Shown in pieces: positions 43,481-53,446 of a DNA stretch of 64,000 nucleotides (positions within the stretch are counted from its first letter, which is position 1; each line of letters begins with the position of its first letter). Source of the DNA: Gammaproteobacteria bacterium (lineage in GTDB: Bacteria; Pseudomonadota; Gammaproteobacteria; UBA9339). The DNA lies in assembly GCA_023480665.1 (NCBI GenBank), contig JAMCWR010000003.1, forward strand, positions 1-64,000, given 5' to 3'. The position numbers were made by a program, and so were the translations under genes. The notes beneath the pieces are model-generated. The model saw only the letters and a list, made by a program, of their open reading frames with translations, was not told where the DNA came from and made no database searches.

Positions 43481-44770
43481 CTATTTTTTCATGCCGCAAT
43501 ATGTTTCTTTGATTAAAAAAGATGCAATTATTGCAATTACCATACCCACAACCATCATCATCATGGCAGTGCGAAAATCTTGTGTGGAATAAACTGGCAC
43601 ATTGTTAACCATGGTTTTATCTCCCGATAAATCAAGTAACCAACCAAATATTGGCATCAAAGCACCACCAGCCATAATCAATGTTGAGCCAATACCTGTT
43701 GCTGTTGCGGTTATTGCACTTGGGTTACTCTCGTTGATTACAGGGTATCCAATAACTTGGGCGCCGATAATTAATCCAAGTAAAAAATAAAGAAATAACC
43801 AACCAGCTGCTGGTAAAGTTGGTGTAAATATTACTACTAAAACTGCAATCAAAGAAAGCACACCACCAATTACCATCGGCATTTTTCTAAGACCCATTTT
43901 ACCCGAAATCCAGCCAGCGAGCGGTGAACCAATCATTAGTCCAATATAAATCATACTATTTGCATTTGCTGCTTCTATTGTAGATAAATGATGGATCTGC
44001 GTTAAATACATGCTACCCCAAACAGCACCGAGCACAAATAGCGGCAAGTTTACAAATGAAATATAAATTCCACTTAGCCAATTTTGCGGATTTTTTAAGG
44101 CTAATCCAAGTGAATTCCAGAAACCAATTTGCCCTAATTGCTCAGCTGAAACATTTGCGGATTTAGATAGACCAGCTGGAAAATCCTTCACAAATGCTAA
44201 AATAATAATCATCAATACCACACCTAAAGCAGCTCCGACCTGTAAAGCATAACGCCAACCTATAGCATTGGTTAAAAGCGTCATTGGAGTTTGCGCTATC
44301 ATGCCGCCAAGCATTGCCATAGTTACTACAACACCAACCACCAGTGCCATATATTTTGGTTCAAACCAACGCGATGCAAGTTTAATGCAGGACAAAATAC
44401 TAAAAGAACCAACAGCACCAATGGCTAAGCGCGCAAAACACATTGCCCAAAAAGATGAGCTTATAGAAAATATGTAAGCAGCAATGGCTGCAACCGCAAA
44501 AGCAAATAATAAAATTCTTTTAATCGATAAACGATCAAGAATGATGCCGGCTGGAAATAAAAACGCGACGTTGCCATAAAAATAAAACGCGGCTAACTCG
44601 CCAATCTGTTGCCCAGTAAAATGAAATTCGGAAAGCAATGATGGATTGATCGCATTAAACATATTCATCTGAATAAAAGTATAAAAGAAAAAAAATGCGG
44701 AAGATAATACTACAACCCATGATTGGAGTAAGCTCGGTCGCTCAACTACCCCTACATTTTCTTGCATCAT
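43481..44770 (-). CDS. MFS transporter
   Basis: This 429-residue protein has about twelve membrane helices. The cytoplasmic motif of the first half is GIILDRLSIKRIL and that of the second is GWISGKMGLRKMP. The layout resembles the large MFS families of Legionella and Coxiella used for nutrient uptake in host cells (including the Pht group), but no substrate can be read. It has a GAGGAG ribosome-binding site with two tandem ATG codons (44770 and 44767). Confidence 0.87.
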   Translation of the reverse strand: MMQENVGVVERPSLLQSWVVVLSSAFFFFYTFIQMNMFNAINPSLLSEFHFTGQQIGELAAFYFYGNVAFLFPAGIILDRLSIKRILLFAFAVAAIAAYIFSISSSFWAMCFARLAIGAVGSFSILSCIKLASRWFEPKYMALVVGVVVTMAMLGGMIAQTPMTLLTNAIGWRYALQVGAALGVVLMIIILAFVKDFPAGLSKSANVSAEQLGQIGFWNSLGLALKNPQNWLSGIYISFVNLPLFVLGAVWGSMYLTQIHHLSTIEAANANSMIYIGLMIGSPLAGWISGKMGLRKMPMVIGGVLSLIAVLVVIFTPTLPAAGWLFLYFLLGLIIGAQVIGYPVINESNPSAITATATGIGSTLIMAGGALMPIFGWLLDLSGDKTMVNNVPVYSTQDFRTAMMMMVVGMVIAIIASFLIKETYCGMKK

Positions 44771-44806
44771 AATGATCTCCTCTAAAAGCTTATTATTTAA
44801 CTAAAT

Positions 44807-46462
44807 TTACACAACTTGGTTTTTTAAGGTAACAGTGCGATTAAAAACCAAATGCCCTGATTTTGAATCATCGTCAACACAAAAATATCCTAACCGCTCA
44901 AACTGAAATTTATCTTGAAGTTTTGCTATAGCTAAACTCGGTTCAACAAATACATTCTGAATTACTTTCAATGAATTTGGATTAAGCAAAGCTTGATAAG
45001 GCACAGCTTTTTCCTGCGCGGGATTTTCTACAGAAAATAACTTGTCGTACAGCCTAACTTCCGCTTGAATCGCTTGTTTTGCCGCCACCCAATGCACAGT
45101 GCCCTTCACTTTCCGACCATCCGGCGCATTCCCACCGCGTGTTGCAGGATCATAAGTACAATGAATTTCAACAATTTCATTAGTTGCGGGATCTTTAATC
45201 ACATCGTTACATTTGATGAAAAAAGCATAACGCAAACGTACTTCACGCCCCGGTGCTAACCTAAAAAAATCTTTGGCTGGATGCTCTTGAAAGTCGTCAC
45301 GTTCTAAATAAATTTCCCGCGAAAATGGTACTTTTCTTGATCCCATGGTTTGGTCATTTGGATGATTTAAAGCATCTAGTTCAATAGTTTCTGATTCTGG
45401 GAAATTAGTAATAATTACTTTTAGTGGTTTTGCAACAGCCATAACGCGCGGGGCTGTGCGGTTTAATTCTTCTCTAACACACTCCTCCAGGTAATTCATT
45501 TCTACAATGCTTTCTTGTTTAGTTACGCCGATACGTTCACAGAAATTCCTGATCGCAGCAGCTGGAAAGCCTCGGCGCCTCAAGCCCACTAACGTCGGCA
45601 TCCGTGGATCATCCCAACCTGATACATGTTTTTCAGTTACAAGCTCTAGCAATTTACGTTTGCTCATTAATGTATAAGTCAAATTGAGGCGCGCAAATTC
45701 AATTTGTTTAGGATGAGAAGCAGTTTTTAATGCATCTAAAAACCAATCGTAAAGTGGCCGATGGTCTTCAAACTCAAGCGTACAAATGGAATGAGTAATA
45801 TTTTCTAATGCATCAGAAATACAATGCGCAAAATCATACATCGGATAAATACACCATTTATCATGGGTACGAGGATGAATAGCACGCCTAATTCGATATA
45901 TAACTGGATCCCGCAGATTCAAATTTGGCGCGGCCATATTAATTTTTGCGCGCAGTACTCGTGAACCATCGGCAAATTCCCCAGCACGCATTCGACCAAA
46001 TAGATCTAGATTTTCAGCAACACTGCGCGTTCGATATGGGCTTTCTTTACCTGGGGCAGTCAAAGTGCCACGATAATCGCGCATTTCATCAGCAGTTAAA
46101 TCGCAGACAAAAGCTTGGCCTTGTTTGATCAATAATACTGCAAACTCATACATTTTTTCGAAATAATCAGAGGCATAATAAAGTCGATCTTGCCAATCAA
46201 AACCGAGCCAATGCACGATTTCAACGATCGAGTCAATATACTCGACATCTTCTTTTTCAGGGTTTGTGTCATCAAAACGCAAATTACAAGTGCCAGCATA
46301 ATCTTGTGCCAAACCAAAATTTAAACAAATTGATTTAGCATGCCCGATATGCAAATAGCCATTCGGTTCTGGTGGAAATCTAGTTGCCACCTTACCAGCA
46401 AATTTCCCAGTATCATTATCTTCATCAATAATACGGCGAATAAAATTTGAGTTATTAGTCAT
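44807..46462 (-). CDS. glnS: Glutaminyl-tRNA synthetase
   Basis: This class I synthetase of 551 residues has the HIGH motif in [22 protein letters not shown], the KMSKS-equivalent [11 protein letters not shown], and the anticodon-binding beta barrels in the C-terminal part. Presence of GlnRS with the gammaproteobacterial sequence type fits the inferred lineage. It is divergent from rlmJ across about 220 bp. The ribosome-binding site is weak. Confidence 0.97.
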   Translation of the reverse strand: MTNNSNFIRRIIDEDNDTGKFAGKVATRFPPEPNGYLHIGHAKSICLNFGLAQDYAGTCNLRFDDTNPEKEDVEYIDSIVEIVHWLGFDWQDRLYYASDYFEKMYEFAVLLIKQGQAFVCDLTADEMRDYRGTLTAPGKESPYRTRSVAENLDLFGRMRAGEFADGSRVLRAKINMAAPNLNLRDPVIYRIRRAIHPRTHDKWCIYPMYDFAHCISDALENITHSICTLEFEDHRPLYDWFLDALKTASHPKQIEFARLNLTYTLMSKRKLLELVTEKHVSGWDDPRMPTLVGLRRRGFPAAAIRNFCERIGVTKQESIVEMNYLEECVREELNRTAPRVMAVAKPLKVIITNFPESETIELDALNHPNDQTMGSRKVPFSREIYLERDDFQEHPAKDFFRLAPGREVRLRYAFFIKCNDVIKDPATNEIVEIHCTYDPATRGGNAPDGRKVKGTVHWVAAKQAIQAEVRLYDKLFSVENPAQEKAVPYQALLNPNSLKVIQNVFVEPSLAIAKLQDKFQFERLGYFCVDDDSKSGHLVFNRTVTLKNQVV

Positions 46463-46681
46463 AGCTAGGAAGCATAGAAAACGCCTGCGCAGATGTCAAA
46501 TTAATTGCGTGCTAAACGCCTATTTTTGTATTATGTAAGTAATTATAAAATCCACACGTTTGCATATTTTTTAATGCGTTGATTATAAACACAAATTATT
46601 TTACATTGTTATCGCTTACAGTTTTTGCTACCATTTTTTTAATTTTAGAATCAGTCATCGCAAAGAAAGAAAAAGCTTTTT

Positions 46682-47602
46682 ATGCAATATCGCCACATTT
46701 ATCACGCCGGAAATTTTGCCGATGTTTTTAAACATTGTATATTAATTGCCTTAATTAATTTTTTACACAAAAAATCTAAACCTTTTTTATTTCTCGACAC
46801 GCATGCTGGCATTGCTAATTATGATTTAACAACTCAAGCTGCAAGTGTTAATCAAGAATTCAGAACCGGAATTTTGCGTATCCTTGATCATGACACTTGC
46901 CCGCAGACAGTAAAAATCTACCAAGATATCGTGCAAAAACAAAATCCAGATAAAAAATCTTTGCATTATTACCCAGGTTCGCCACAAATCGCATATTCTC
47001 TGCTCGATAAACAAGATCAGATGGTATTGGTTGAATTACATACTGCAGATGCAAAAGCGCTAAAAAAAGTGTTTATGCATGATAAGCGCGTGGCAGTGCA
47101 TCACGCCGATGGGTTTCAAAGTTTAAAAGCATTCTTGCCACCAAAAGTTTGCCGAGGTTTAATTTTAATCGATCCGGCTTATGAACAAAAAACAGATTTT
47201 AATAGCATCATTGTTGCGTTAAAAATTGCAGCCAAACGTTTCCCGATTGGCATCTATCTAATTTGGTTTCCAATCAAAGACTACATCTTAGTAAATAACT
47301 TTTACCAAGAATTAACTATGTTGGATTTTAAAAATATCTTATGTGCAGAGTTAGCGCTCACCAAAAAAACCGAGCTCGATTTAGAAAATATTGCGCCTGC
47401 CACAAAATCTTATTTTCAAAATAGATTAGCAAAACGCCAAGATTCAAACCTTGGATTAACCAATTGTGGATTAGTAATAATCAACCCGCCATGGCAATTT
47501 GAACTCGAACTTTCCACAATTACCACGTGGCTAAAAGATATGCTTTTTGTAGATGAATCTGCAAGCTCAAAAATCAGCTGGCTAAAAAAAGCTCCGACCT
47601 AA
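46682..47602 (+). CDS. rlmJ: 23S rRNA (adenine-2030-N6)-methyltransferase
   Basis: RlmJ methylates A2030 of 23S rRNA. The N-terminus MQYRHIYHAGNFADVFKH matches the family (YRHxxHAGNxADVxKH). The catalytic motif reads LIDPAYE, whereas E. coli RlmJ has DPPYE, so the first proline pair is altered. NPPW lies further on. At 306 residues it is longer than E. coli RlmJ (280) because of an insertion (ELDLENIAPATKSYFQ region) before the C-terminal strand. It ends 2 bp before the convergent L,D-transpeptidase gene. Confidence 0.93.
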   Translation: MQYRHIYHAGNFADVFKHCILIALINFLHKKSKPFLFLDTHAGIANYDLTTQAASVNQEFRTGILRILDHDTCPQTVKIYQDIVQKQNPDKKSLHYYPGSPQIAYSLLDKQDQMVLVELHTADAKALKKVFMHDKRVAVHHADGFQSLKAFLPPKVCRGLILIDPAYEQKTDFNSIIVALKIAAKRFPIGIYLIWFPIKDYILVNNFYQELTMLDFKNILCAELALTKKTELDLENIAPATKSYFQNRLAKRQDSNLGLTNCGLVIINPPWQFELELSTITTWLKDMLFVDESASSKISWLKKAPT

Positions 47603-47604
47603 AT

Positions 47605-48294
47605 TTATGGCCTGACGATAACCTTCGTGCGATTATGACCAAGCTCAACAAATTCGCGATTTAACCATTCCGCATCTTCATAGAATAATCGAATACAACC
47701 ATGGCTAGCATGATACCCAGGAACTGATGGGCTCGCATGCAATGCATATCCTCCATGAAAAAACATACAGTAAGGCATTGGCGCCCCACCTTCCCCAATT
47801 GGGAATTTTGACGACACACACCCAGGACCGCCTCGTGAAATAACATAAAAATTACCCATCGGAGAACGGCAACTGCTGCCAATATCTGGGCACCAACCCT
47901 GACCCCCTGAAACTGGCCCCCAATGCACCAAAGTTCCCATTGCATCGTAGGCACCAAAAGCATGGTCACTAAGATCAACAATAATTGTGGTTCGACCAAA
48001 TGGGGCAATTTGATGTGCAAATGGCGCAACCTGCAATAAATCAGTATCACCCAAGTTTGTTGGAATCGCAATCGTCATTCCTGGTTGCAAAGAAAGATTA
48101 ATCCGATTAACCCTGCGCACGATTTCCCTGCCCTCAGAATTCGGAAATAAACTTGACCAAGAATCGCCGCGTTTCGCTTTAATACAAAAATAACCAGGTT
48201 TTGAACAAAGTTGTTTACTGTAATATCGAGATGCAAAACTTGTATTAGAAAAGATTAGTAGTGTAACTATCACCGCAGAAACTATAATTTTCAT
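47605..48294 (-). CDS. Periplasmic L,D-transpeptidase (YkuD)
   Basis: The 229-residue exported enzyme would crosslink peptidoglycan or attach proteins to it. It has a signal peptide (cleavage near SFA-SR), a degenerate LysM-like region (residues about 38-80: AKRGDSWSSLFPNSEGREIV...GMTIAIP) and a YkuD domain. The active site HGGYALHASPSVPGYHASHG continues into CIRL and carries the catalytic Cys. The start has a good AAGGAT ribosome-binding site. The upstream side faces a region of hairpins. Confidence 0.92.
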   Translation of the reverse strand: MKIIVSAVIVTLLIFSNTSFASRYYSKQLCSKPGYFCIKAKRGDSWSSLFPNSEGREIVRRVNRINLSLQPGMTIAIPTNLGDTDLLQVAPFAHQIAPFGRTTIIVDLSDHAFGAYDAMGTLVHWGPVSGGQGWCPDIGSSCRSPMGNFYVISRGGPGCVSSKFPIGEGGAPMPYCMFFHGGYALHASPSVPGYHASHGCIRLFYEDAEWLNREFVELGHNRTKVIVRP

Positions 48295-48453
48295 GTTATA
48301 TCCTTATTTAAAATTCAATATCCGCTAAAAGTAAAAATTATATAAAATTATTTAGAGAAATGCTATTTAATTAATTTTTATCTAGCAGTTCTCGCAATTA
48401 TTTTATGTGTAAAAATAAACCATTATGGAAAAAATTTTGCGCGATGGGGGTTT

Positions 48454-48562
48454 GTTAAGGTTAAGAATCGCGATTCTTAACCTTAACTGCAAGCGCGAAT
48501 TTATTTCGCGCGCCGCATCAAAACAAGGAAGCAATTCCCGCTAAGTTTTAGCGGGAATTGCT
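48454..48562. repeat. Cluster of three adjacent hairpins, including a 34-bp perfect palindrome
   Basis: 48454-48487 is a perfect, spacer-free 34-bp palindrome centred on TCGCGA. 48493-48511 is a 7-bp GCGCGAA/TTCGCGC stem with a 5-nt loop. 48530-48562 is a perfect 15-bp stem (AGCAATTCCCGCTAA) with a 3-nt loop followed by GGTTTTTA, like an intrinsic terminator. All lie between divergent genes, where a terminator is not expected. The surrounding 349-bp gap has no gene. Confidence 0.85.
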
Positions 48563-48643
48563 GGTTTTTATCGAATTTACTGCTTGACTTTTTAGCTATC
48601 AATTCGCAATATATAAGTTCAACAATCAAAAAGGAGGATTTTT

Positions 48644-48871
48644 ATGCGCTTTACAAAGCTTATTATCTGTATGGCATTAGTTTTGGGATTAACAGCATGT
48701 AGCGACATGAAAGGACGCGATGTAGGCACTCTTACTGGCGCTGGCGTTGGTGCAGCTGTTGGCAGTACCCTTGGTGGTGATGCTGCAGGAAGCGCGCTTG
48801 GCGCTGCTGGCGGTGCTGTAGTTGGCGGTATCGTTGGCCATCAAGTTGGCAAAAGCATGGAAAAACAATAA
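48644..48871 (+). CDS. Small glycine-zipper lipoprotein
   Basis: The 75-residue protein has a lipoprotein signal peptide ending LGLTAC (Cys19 lipidated). A glycine-zipper segment follows (LTGAGVGAAVGSTLGG and GSALGAAGGAVVGGIVG), then a short charged tail. It resembles the OsmB/SlyB-type glycine-zipper 2TM lipoproteins of the outer membrane. The ribosome-binding site AAAGGAGG is nearly perfect, suggesting high expression, and a terminator hairpin follows, so it is a single-gene transcript. Confidence 0.87.
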   Translation: MRFTKLIICMALVLGLTACSDMKGRDVGTLTGAGVGAAVGSTLGGDAAGSALGAAGGAVVGGIVGHQVGKSMEKQ

Positions 48872-48890
48872 TCCATAATCTATCTTAAAA

Positions 48891-48931
48891 GATTCGCAGA
48901 TACTAAAAGCTGTGCTAAGTATCTGCGAATC
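48891..48931. terminator. Terminator hairpin after the lipoprotein gene
   Basis: A perfect 14-bp stem (GATTCGCAGATACT / AGTATCTGCGAATC) with a 13-nt loop is followed by ACGTTTTA, 19 bp after the lipoprotein stop. Confidence 0.75.
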
Positions 48932-48948
48932 ACGTTTTAGAGACCGCG

Positions 48949-49455
48949 ATGATTCTAACTAAAGAAAGCATTTTAAAAGAAATTCATAACAAACGAATCA
49001 AAGTTGAGCCGTTTGTATTAGAAAATGTTGGCCCAGGCTCTTTAGATTTAACCTTATCAAATGAATTCCGCACTTTTAAAAAAATTCACAATATCGTCGA
49101 AATCAGTGAGCATTCTGATTTTACCAATCTAACAAATCTTGAAAAAACTGATGATTATTTTGTGATTATGCCTGGTGAAAGTGTGTTTGGCATCACAGTG
49201 GAAAGAATCACTTTACCACCAGATATTTGCGGTTGGCTCGAAGGGCGCAGTACCTTTGCCCGCTTTGGCTTGATGGTACATATCACCGCCTCTTATATCC
49301 AACCCGGTATAGACAATCGTCAAGTTTTAGAAATGTTCAATGCTAGCCAAATCCCTCTTGCTATAAAAAGTGGCTTAAAAATTTGTCAATTTATCTTTGA
49401 AAGATGCGAAGGATCGGCCGTGTATCAAGGACGCTATAAAAACCAACAGCTTTAG
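48949..49455 (+). CDS. dcd: dCTP deaminase
   Basis: Dcd converts dCTP to dUTP for thymidylate synthesis. The 168-residue product has GPGSLDLTLSNEFRTF at the start. The active-site region LEGRSTFARFGLMVHITA is followed by QVLEMFN with the catalytic Glu, and the end is GRYKNQQL. It is shorter than E. coli Dcd (193). A dCTP deaminase with dUTPase activity cannot be excluded by eye. It converges on the S9 peptidase with 1 bp between the stops. Confidence 0.93.
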   Translation: MILTKESILKEIHNKRIKVEPFVLENVGPGSLDLTLSNEFRTFKKIHNIVEISEHSDFTNLTNLEKTDDYFVIMPGESVFGITVERITLPPDICGWLEGRSTFARFGLMVHITASYIQPGIDNRQVLEMFNASQIPLAIKSGLKICQFIFERCEGSAVYQGRYKNQQL

Positions 49456-49456
49456 T

Positions 49457-51493
49457 TTATTTAGATAAACCTCGAATGAAATTTTTCCCAGCCATAATTG
49501 AAAAATTTGCGCCTTGAAAATCTCTGCCAATTGGCTCTGCACGTCCACCAAGATTTTCCGCAAGAAATTGCTCGATAATCGCCATAGATGAAATCATGTT
49601 TGGCTCACGCACAAAGCCATGCCCTTCATCATGATACAAAACATAAGTAACAGGAATATGTGCATGTTGCATTCGCGCTACAATTTGTTCTGATTCAGCC
49701 TTCTTTACTCGTGGATCATGCTCACCGTGCAAAATTAACAGTGGTTTTTTAATCCGAGCAGCATAGGTGAGTGGCGAGCGCGTCGCTAAAAATTTTCTGC
49801 CTTCTTCACTATCAATATCACCAACACGCTGACGAAAAATTGCTAAATCTGGTTTCCAGTATTCCGGGATAGTTTTAATTAAGGTAAATAAATTTGATGG
49901 GCCAACAATTGAGACACCGCAATTAAAAACATCTGGAGTAAAAGTTAACCCAACCAATGTTGCATAACCGCCATAACTCCCGCCCATAATTGCAATCTTT
50001 TGTGGATCAGCAATTTTTTGCTTAATTGCCCAATTTACTGCATCGATTAAATCGGTATGCATTTTACCGCCCCACTCTTTATTACCAGCATTAATAAAAA
50101 GTTTTCCAAAACCAGGGGTTGAACCACGATAATTAACGCTTAACACCGCATAGCCTCGATTAGCCAGCCATTGATGTATTCGACTTAATCCCCATGAGTC
50201 CCTATCCCACGGCCCACCATGCACAAATAAAACCATACTTTTTGTTTTAGCTAATGAATTTTTTGGCAAAGACAAATAACCCACCAAATTTAATCCGTCT
50301 CGAGATTTAATTATTACAGGCTGCATCGGCACAAATGGTTGATTTATATATTGAGGAAAAGTAGTAAATAAAAAACTCAAGCTTTTTGGTGTATTTGTTT
50401 TGGGGTCGCGCTCATAAAGATAATAACGGCTTGGTTTTGTATCGCTATAATATCGAACCAACCATTTATCATCAACAAGTGTGCGATCGGTAATTTCAAA
50501 ATCACCATAATTTGCAGCCCTTAAATAAGCAAAATCTGTTTGAATACGTTTATCTAATACACTCCAAGATGGTTTGAGGTATTCTGTTGCATAGCCTTGT
50601 AGTGTCAACTCAAATGGATGAAACAAAGTGCTCGTGATGTCGGTTTTTGGATCTTCTGCAATTAACGTTTTTTGCTTGTTTGAAAAATCAATTGCATAAA
50701 TCGCGGCAAAATTCCGATCTTGGCTGTCGACCTGGTAAGCAATTGTACCGGCACGATTAAACCCAATAAAACCACTTGAAAGTATGTCTTCAAAGCGCAC
50801 GCGCGCATAAAACTGCCATTTATCATTTTTATCTTTGAAAAAATACTCCTGGGTATTGTCATCAGCTGGACGCCTTGCAATCCTAAGATTAAGTTTTTCA
50901 TCAGCCACATAGTCGATAAAACGATCGTTGGTTTCGATTAATTTCAGTTTGCCAGAAGTAATATTTAACCGATAAACATCGTGCCATTTTGAGTTTCGGT
51001 TGTTTAATCCAATTAATATTTCATCGGGAAAAATCATGCTAGTCTTGATTAATTCAGCTCTAGTTTTTAAAAATGGAGTTAAATCTTTTTCTTGGCCTGA
51101 ATTTAAATCAACACGATAAAGATGAAAATCCTCATCACCGTCAGTATCTTGAAAATATAAAATGAATTTTTGATTCAAAGCCCAAAAATATTCACGAATA
51201 TTACGCTTTTTTTCCTGAGTAAGAGGTTTTGCGCTGGCAAGGTCATGGCTATCTGCCACCCAAATATTTAACACACCTTTTACCGGCGCTAAAAAAGCCA
51301 AGTATTTACCATCAGGGCTAAGCACAGGATTAACTCTTGCTGGATTACTAAACAATACATTGCGTGGAATTAAAGGTATTGTGTTTGGGTCTGTTGATTT
51401 ATTTACAACTGCAATTGCCTCAAAGCTCAGCAAAATCAAGCAATAGCAAAATATTACTTTAATAAACAAAATATTTTTAAATCTTTTTGGCAA
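49457..51493 (-). CDS. S9 family prolyl oligopeptidase/acylaminoacyl peptidase
   Basis: The 678-residue protein has a signal peptide (residues about 1-28), so it is likely periplasmic or secreted. A beta-propeller follows (about 40-400), then an alpha/beta hydrolase domain. The nucleophile is in MGGSYGGYATLVG, the Asp in LHGEHDPRV and the His in DEGHGFVREP. VLFVHGGPWDRDSWG is the oxyanion region. It starts at a TTG with AAGGTGA upstream; no ATG lies near the signal peptide start. Confidence 0.92.
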   Translation of the reverse strand: MPKRFKNILFIKVIFCYCLILLSFEAIAVVNKSTDPNTIPLIPRNVLFSNPARVNPVLSPDGKYLAFLAPVKGVLNIWVADSHDLASAKPLTQEKKRNIREYFWALNQKFILYFQDTDGDEDFHLYRVDLNSGQEKDLTPFLKTRAELIKTSMIFPDEILIGLNNRNSKWHDVYRLNITSGKLKLIETNDRFIDYVADEKLNLRIARRPADDNTQEYFFKDKNDKWQFYARVRFEDILSSGFIGFNRAGTIAYQVDSQDRNFAAIYAIDFSNKQKTLIAEDPKTDITSTLFHPFELTLQGYATEYLKPSWSVLDKRIQTDFAYLRAANYGDFEITDRTLVDDKWLVRYYSDTKPSRYYLYERDPKTNTPKSLSFLFTTFPQYINQPFVPMQPVIIKSRDGLNLVGYLSLPKNSLAKTKSMVLFVHGGPWDRDSWGLSRIHQWLANRGYAVLSVNYRGSTPGFGKLFINAGNKEWGGKMHTDLIDAVNWAIKQKIADPQKIAIMGGSYGGYATLVGLTFTPDVFNCGVSIVGPSNLFTLIKTIPEYWKPDLAIFRQRVGDIDSEEGRKFLATRSPLTYAARIKKPLLILHGEHDPRVKKAESEQIVARMQHAHIPVTYVLYHDEGHGFVREPNMISSMAIIEQFLAENLGGRAEPIGRDFQGANFSIMAGKNFIRGLSK

Positions 51494-51581
51494 ACGGAAT
51501 CACCTTAATCAAAATAAATCATTTTTTCTAAAATTTGCTATACTTTATATATAATAAAACTATATAACATGTGAATAAATT

Positions 51582-52196
51582 ATGCAAAACTCAAAAATTA
51601 ACAACATCATCTTTGATCTCGGCGGGGTATTAATTGATTGGGACCCGCGCAATGTCTATAAAAAAATCTTCAGCTCAGAAACTGAAATGGAAGATTTTTT
51701 AACAAATGTCTGCAATACAGAATGGGTACTGAAACAAGATGCCGGACAAACGCTCGAAGAAGGCACAAAAATGCTCTGCGCCCTACACCCTGATAAATCG
51801 GAATTAATAGAAGCCTACTACCAGCGCTGGCACGAAATGATCAATGGCGAAATTTCAGGAACCGTGGAAATTCTTAATCAATTAGAAGAACGAAAATTTA
51901 AACTTTATGCGCTAACAAATTGGTCGCGTGAAACTTTCCCCTATGCTAAAAATAAGTTTAAATTTTTACATACATTTTTGGATATTGTAGTTTCGGGTGA
52001 AGAAAAAATTATCAAACCAAACAAAAAAATATACGAAATTTTATTAACCAGGAATAACTTAAAAGCCAACGAGTCTGTATTCATTGATGATAATATAGCC
52101 AACATCGAAGCCGCAAAATCTCTCGGGATTACCGCCATTCAATTCATATCAGCGCCAAAACTAGCAAAGGATTTACAAAAAATCGGGGTACTTTAA
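51582..52196 (+). CDS. HAD-superfamily phosphatase (YihX-like)
   Basis: The 204-residue HAD subfamily IA hydrolase has motif I IIFDLGGVLIDWDPR, unusual for the family in having Gly after the nucleophile region (DLGGV) as in the YihX group. Motif II is LYALTNWS, the Lys is in EEKIIKPNKKIY, and motif III is VFIDDNIANIEAA. YihX-type enzymes dephosphorylate sugar phosphates such as glucose-1-phosphate; the substrate here is uncertain. A weak ribosome-binding site precedes the ATG. Confidence 0.9.
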   Translation: MQNSKINNIIFDLGGVLIDWDPRNVYKKIFSSETEMEDFLTNVCNTEWVLKQDAGQTLEEGTKMLCALHPDKSELIEAYYQRWHEMINGEISGTVEILNQLEERKFKLYALTNWSRETFPYAKNKFKFLHTFLDIVVSGEEKIIKPNKKIYEILLTRNNLKANESVFIDDNIANIEAAKSLGITAIQFISAPKLAKDLQKIGVL

Positions 52197-52214
52197 TTGG
52201 TGAAATTATAACTC

Positions 52215-52249
52215 TTTGATTTTAAACGAAATTTATTTTACATGTTTTT
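52215..52249. repeat. 35-nt intergenic repeat, copy 2
   Basis: It matches 2950-2984 at 33 of 35 positions. It lies 18 bp after the HAD gene and 82 bp before the STAS-MlaE start codon, so it may carry promoter elements. Confidence 0.5.
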
Positions 52250-52330
52250 AGGTTTCTCCACGCTTTTGATTTATGGTTGTGTAAACCTAAGATTTATAAG
52301 ATAATATTCCTTCAAAGGGAAATCTCAATT

Positions 52331-53443
52331 ATGAACTTTCGGATCGAAACAACAACTTCAGGGACTTTGAAGTTCATTTTTTCAGGGCGGCTTGATAGCA
52401 ACACTGTTGCTAAACTTTGGCAAACCTGCCTTGCAGCTTTAACCAAATATCGCCCAAAAATTTTAGTTCTAGAGCTCAAAGAAGTTAGCTATTGTGACGG
52501 CGCAGGCATCGCCTTGATCCTCATGCTCAACAAACAACAACTCAAAGCAAACAAAGTCTGTGAAATTAACAACCTAAAATCAGATTTTAAAAAACTTTTA
52601 GATTATATCGAACGCCAAACTGAAGAAGCTACTACCCAGGAAATTGCCACAGAAAGTCTGCCACAACATCTAGGGCATGTTGCGGTTGATACAATTAAAG
52701 ACTTTCGCGACAACATTATTTTTCTCGGAAGCTTATCTTATCATTTATTTACCATCCTCCTGAATCCAAAAAAATTACGTTGGCGAGATTATTGGCGGAT
52801 CGTAGAAGATACCGGCCCAAGAGCATTTCCAATTATTGCGCTAATAGGATTTTTAATCGGCTTAATTTCCACCTTTCAAGCTGCGCCATCATTCAAAGAA
52901 TTTGGGGTGCAAATTTACTTGGTAAATCTAGTAGGACTTGGATTAGTTAGAGAAATGGGACCGCTACTCACCTCGGTATTGCTCTCTGGCCGCACTGCTT
53001 CATCATTTGCCGCAGAAATTGGCACAATGAAAATAAACGAAGAAATTAATGCATTAAATACCATGGGACTTGACCCAGTACGTTTTTTAGTAGTACCAAG
53101 AATTCTTGCTACAATGACTGTAACCGTAATCTTAGAAGCCTTCATGATTTTATTCGGCTTAATTGGCTGTTATGTGGTAATGACAACACTTGGTTACACT
53201 TTTCACGCTGTGATAAATCAATTGCATCAAGCGATTGATACAAAAGATTGCATTGGTGGCATTATAAAAGTATTTTTCTTTGGCATTGTTATCGCTGGAG
53301 TTGGCTGTTTGCACGGCCTAAAAACTCGCTTTGGTGCACAAGCAGTCGGCCGTTCTACTACGCAAGCAGTGGTTAGCAGTTTAATTATGCTAGTTATTGT
53401 TGACGGCATTTTTGCGGTTATTTACTACGTTTTAGGTGTCTAA
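52331..53443 (+). CDS. MlaE-type lipid transport permease with N-terminal STAS domain
   Basis: The 370-residue fusion has a STAS domain (about residues 1-95, VLELKEVSYCDGAGIALI), which in E. coli is the separate protein MlaB, followed by an MlaE permease with about six helices. Permease marks are GLVREMGPLLTSVLLSGRTASSFAAEIGTMKINEEINALNTMG, the diagnostic EQ/ExGxM-type block, and LHGLKTRFGAQAVGRSTTQAVV. It starts the operon with the ATPase, MCE protein and lipoprotein. The ATG at 52331 is used; the upstream TTG at 52277 is unlikely. The system probably moves phospholipids between the two membranes. Confidence 0.93.
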   Translation: MNFRIETTTSGTLKFIFSGRLDSNTVAKLWQTCLAALTKYRPKILVLELKEVSYCDGAGIALILMLNKQQLKANKVCEINNLKSDFKKLLDYIERQTEEATTQEIATESLPQHLGHVAVDTIKDFRDNIIFLGSLSYHLFTILLNPKKLRWRDYWRIVEDTGPRAFPIIALIGFLIGLISTFQAAPSFKEFGVQIYLVNLVGLGLVREMGPLLTSVLLSGRTASSFAAEIGTMKINEEINALNTMGLDPVRFLVVPRILATMTVTVILEAFMILFGLIGCYVVMTTLGYTFHAVINQLHQAIDTKDCIGGIIKVFFFGIVIAGVGCLHGLKTRFGAQAVGRSTTQAVVSSLIMLVIVDGIFAVIYYVLGV

Positions 53444-53446
53444 AAA

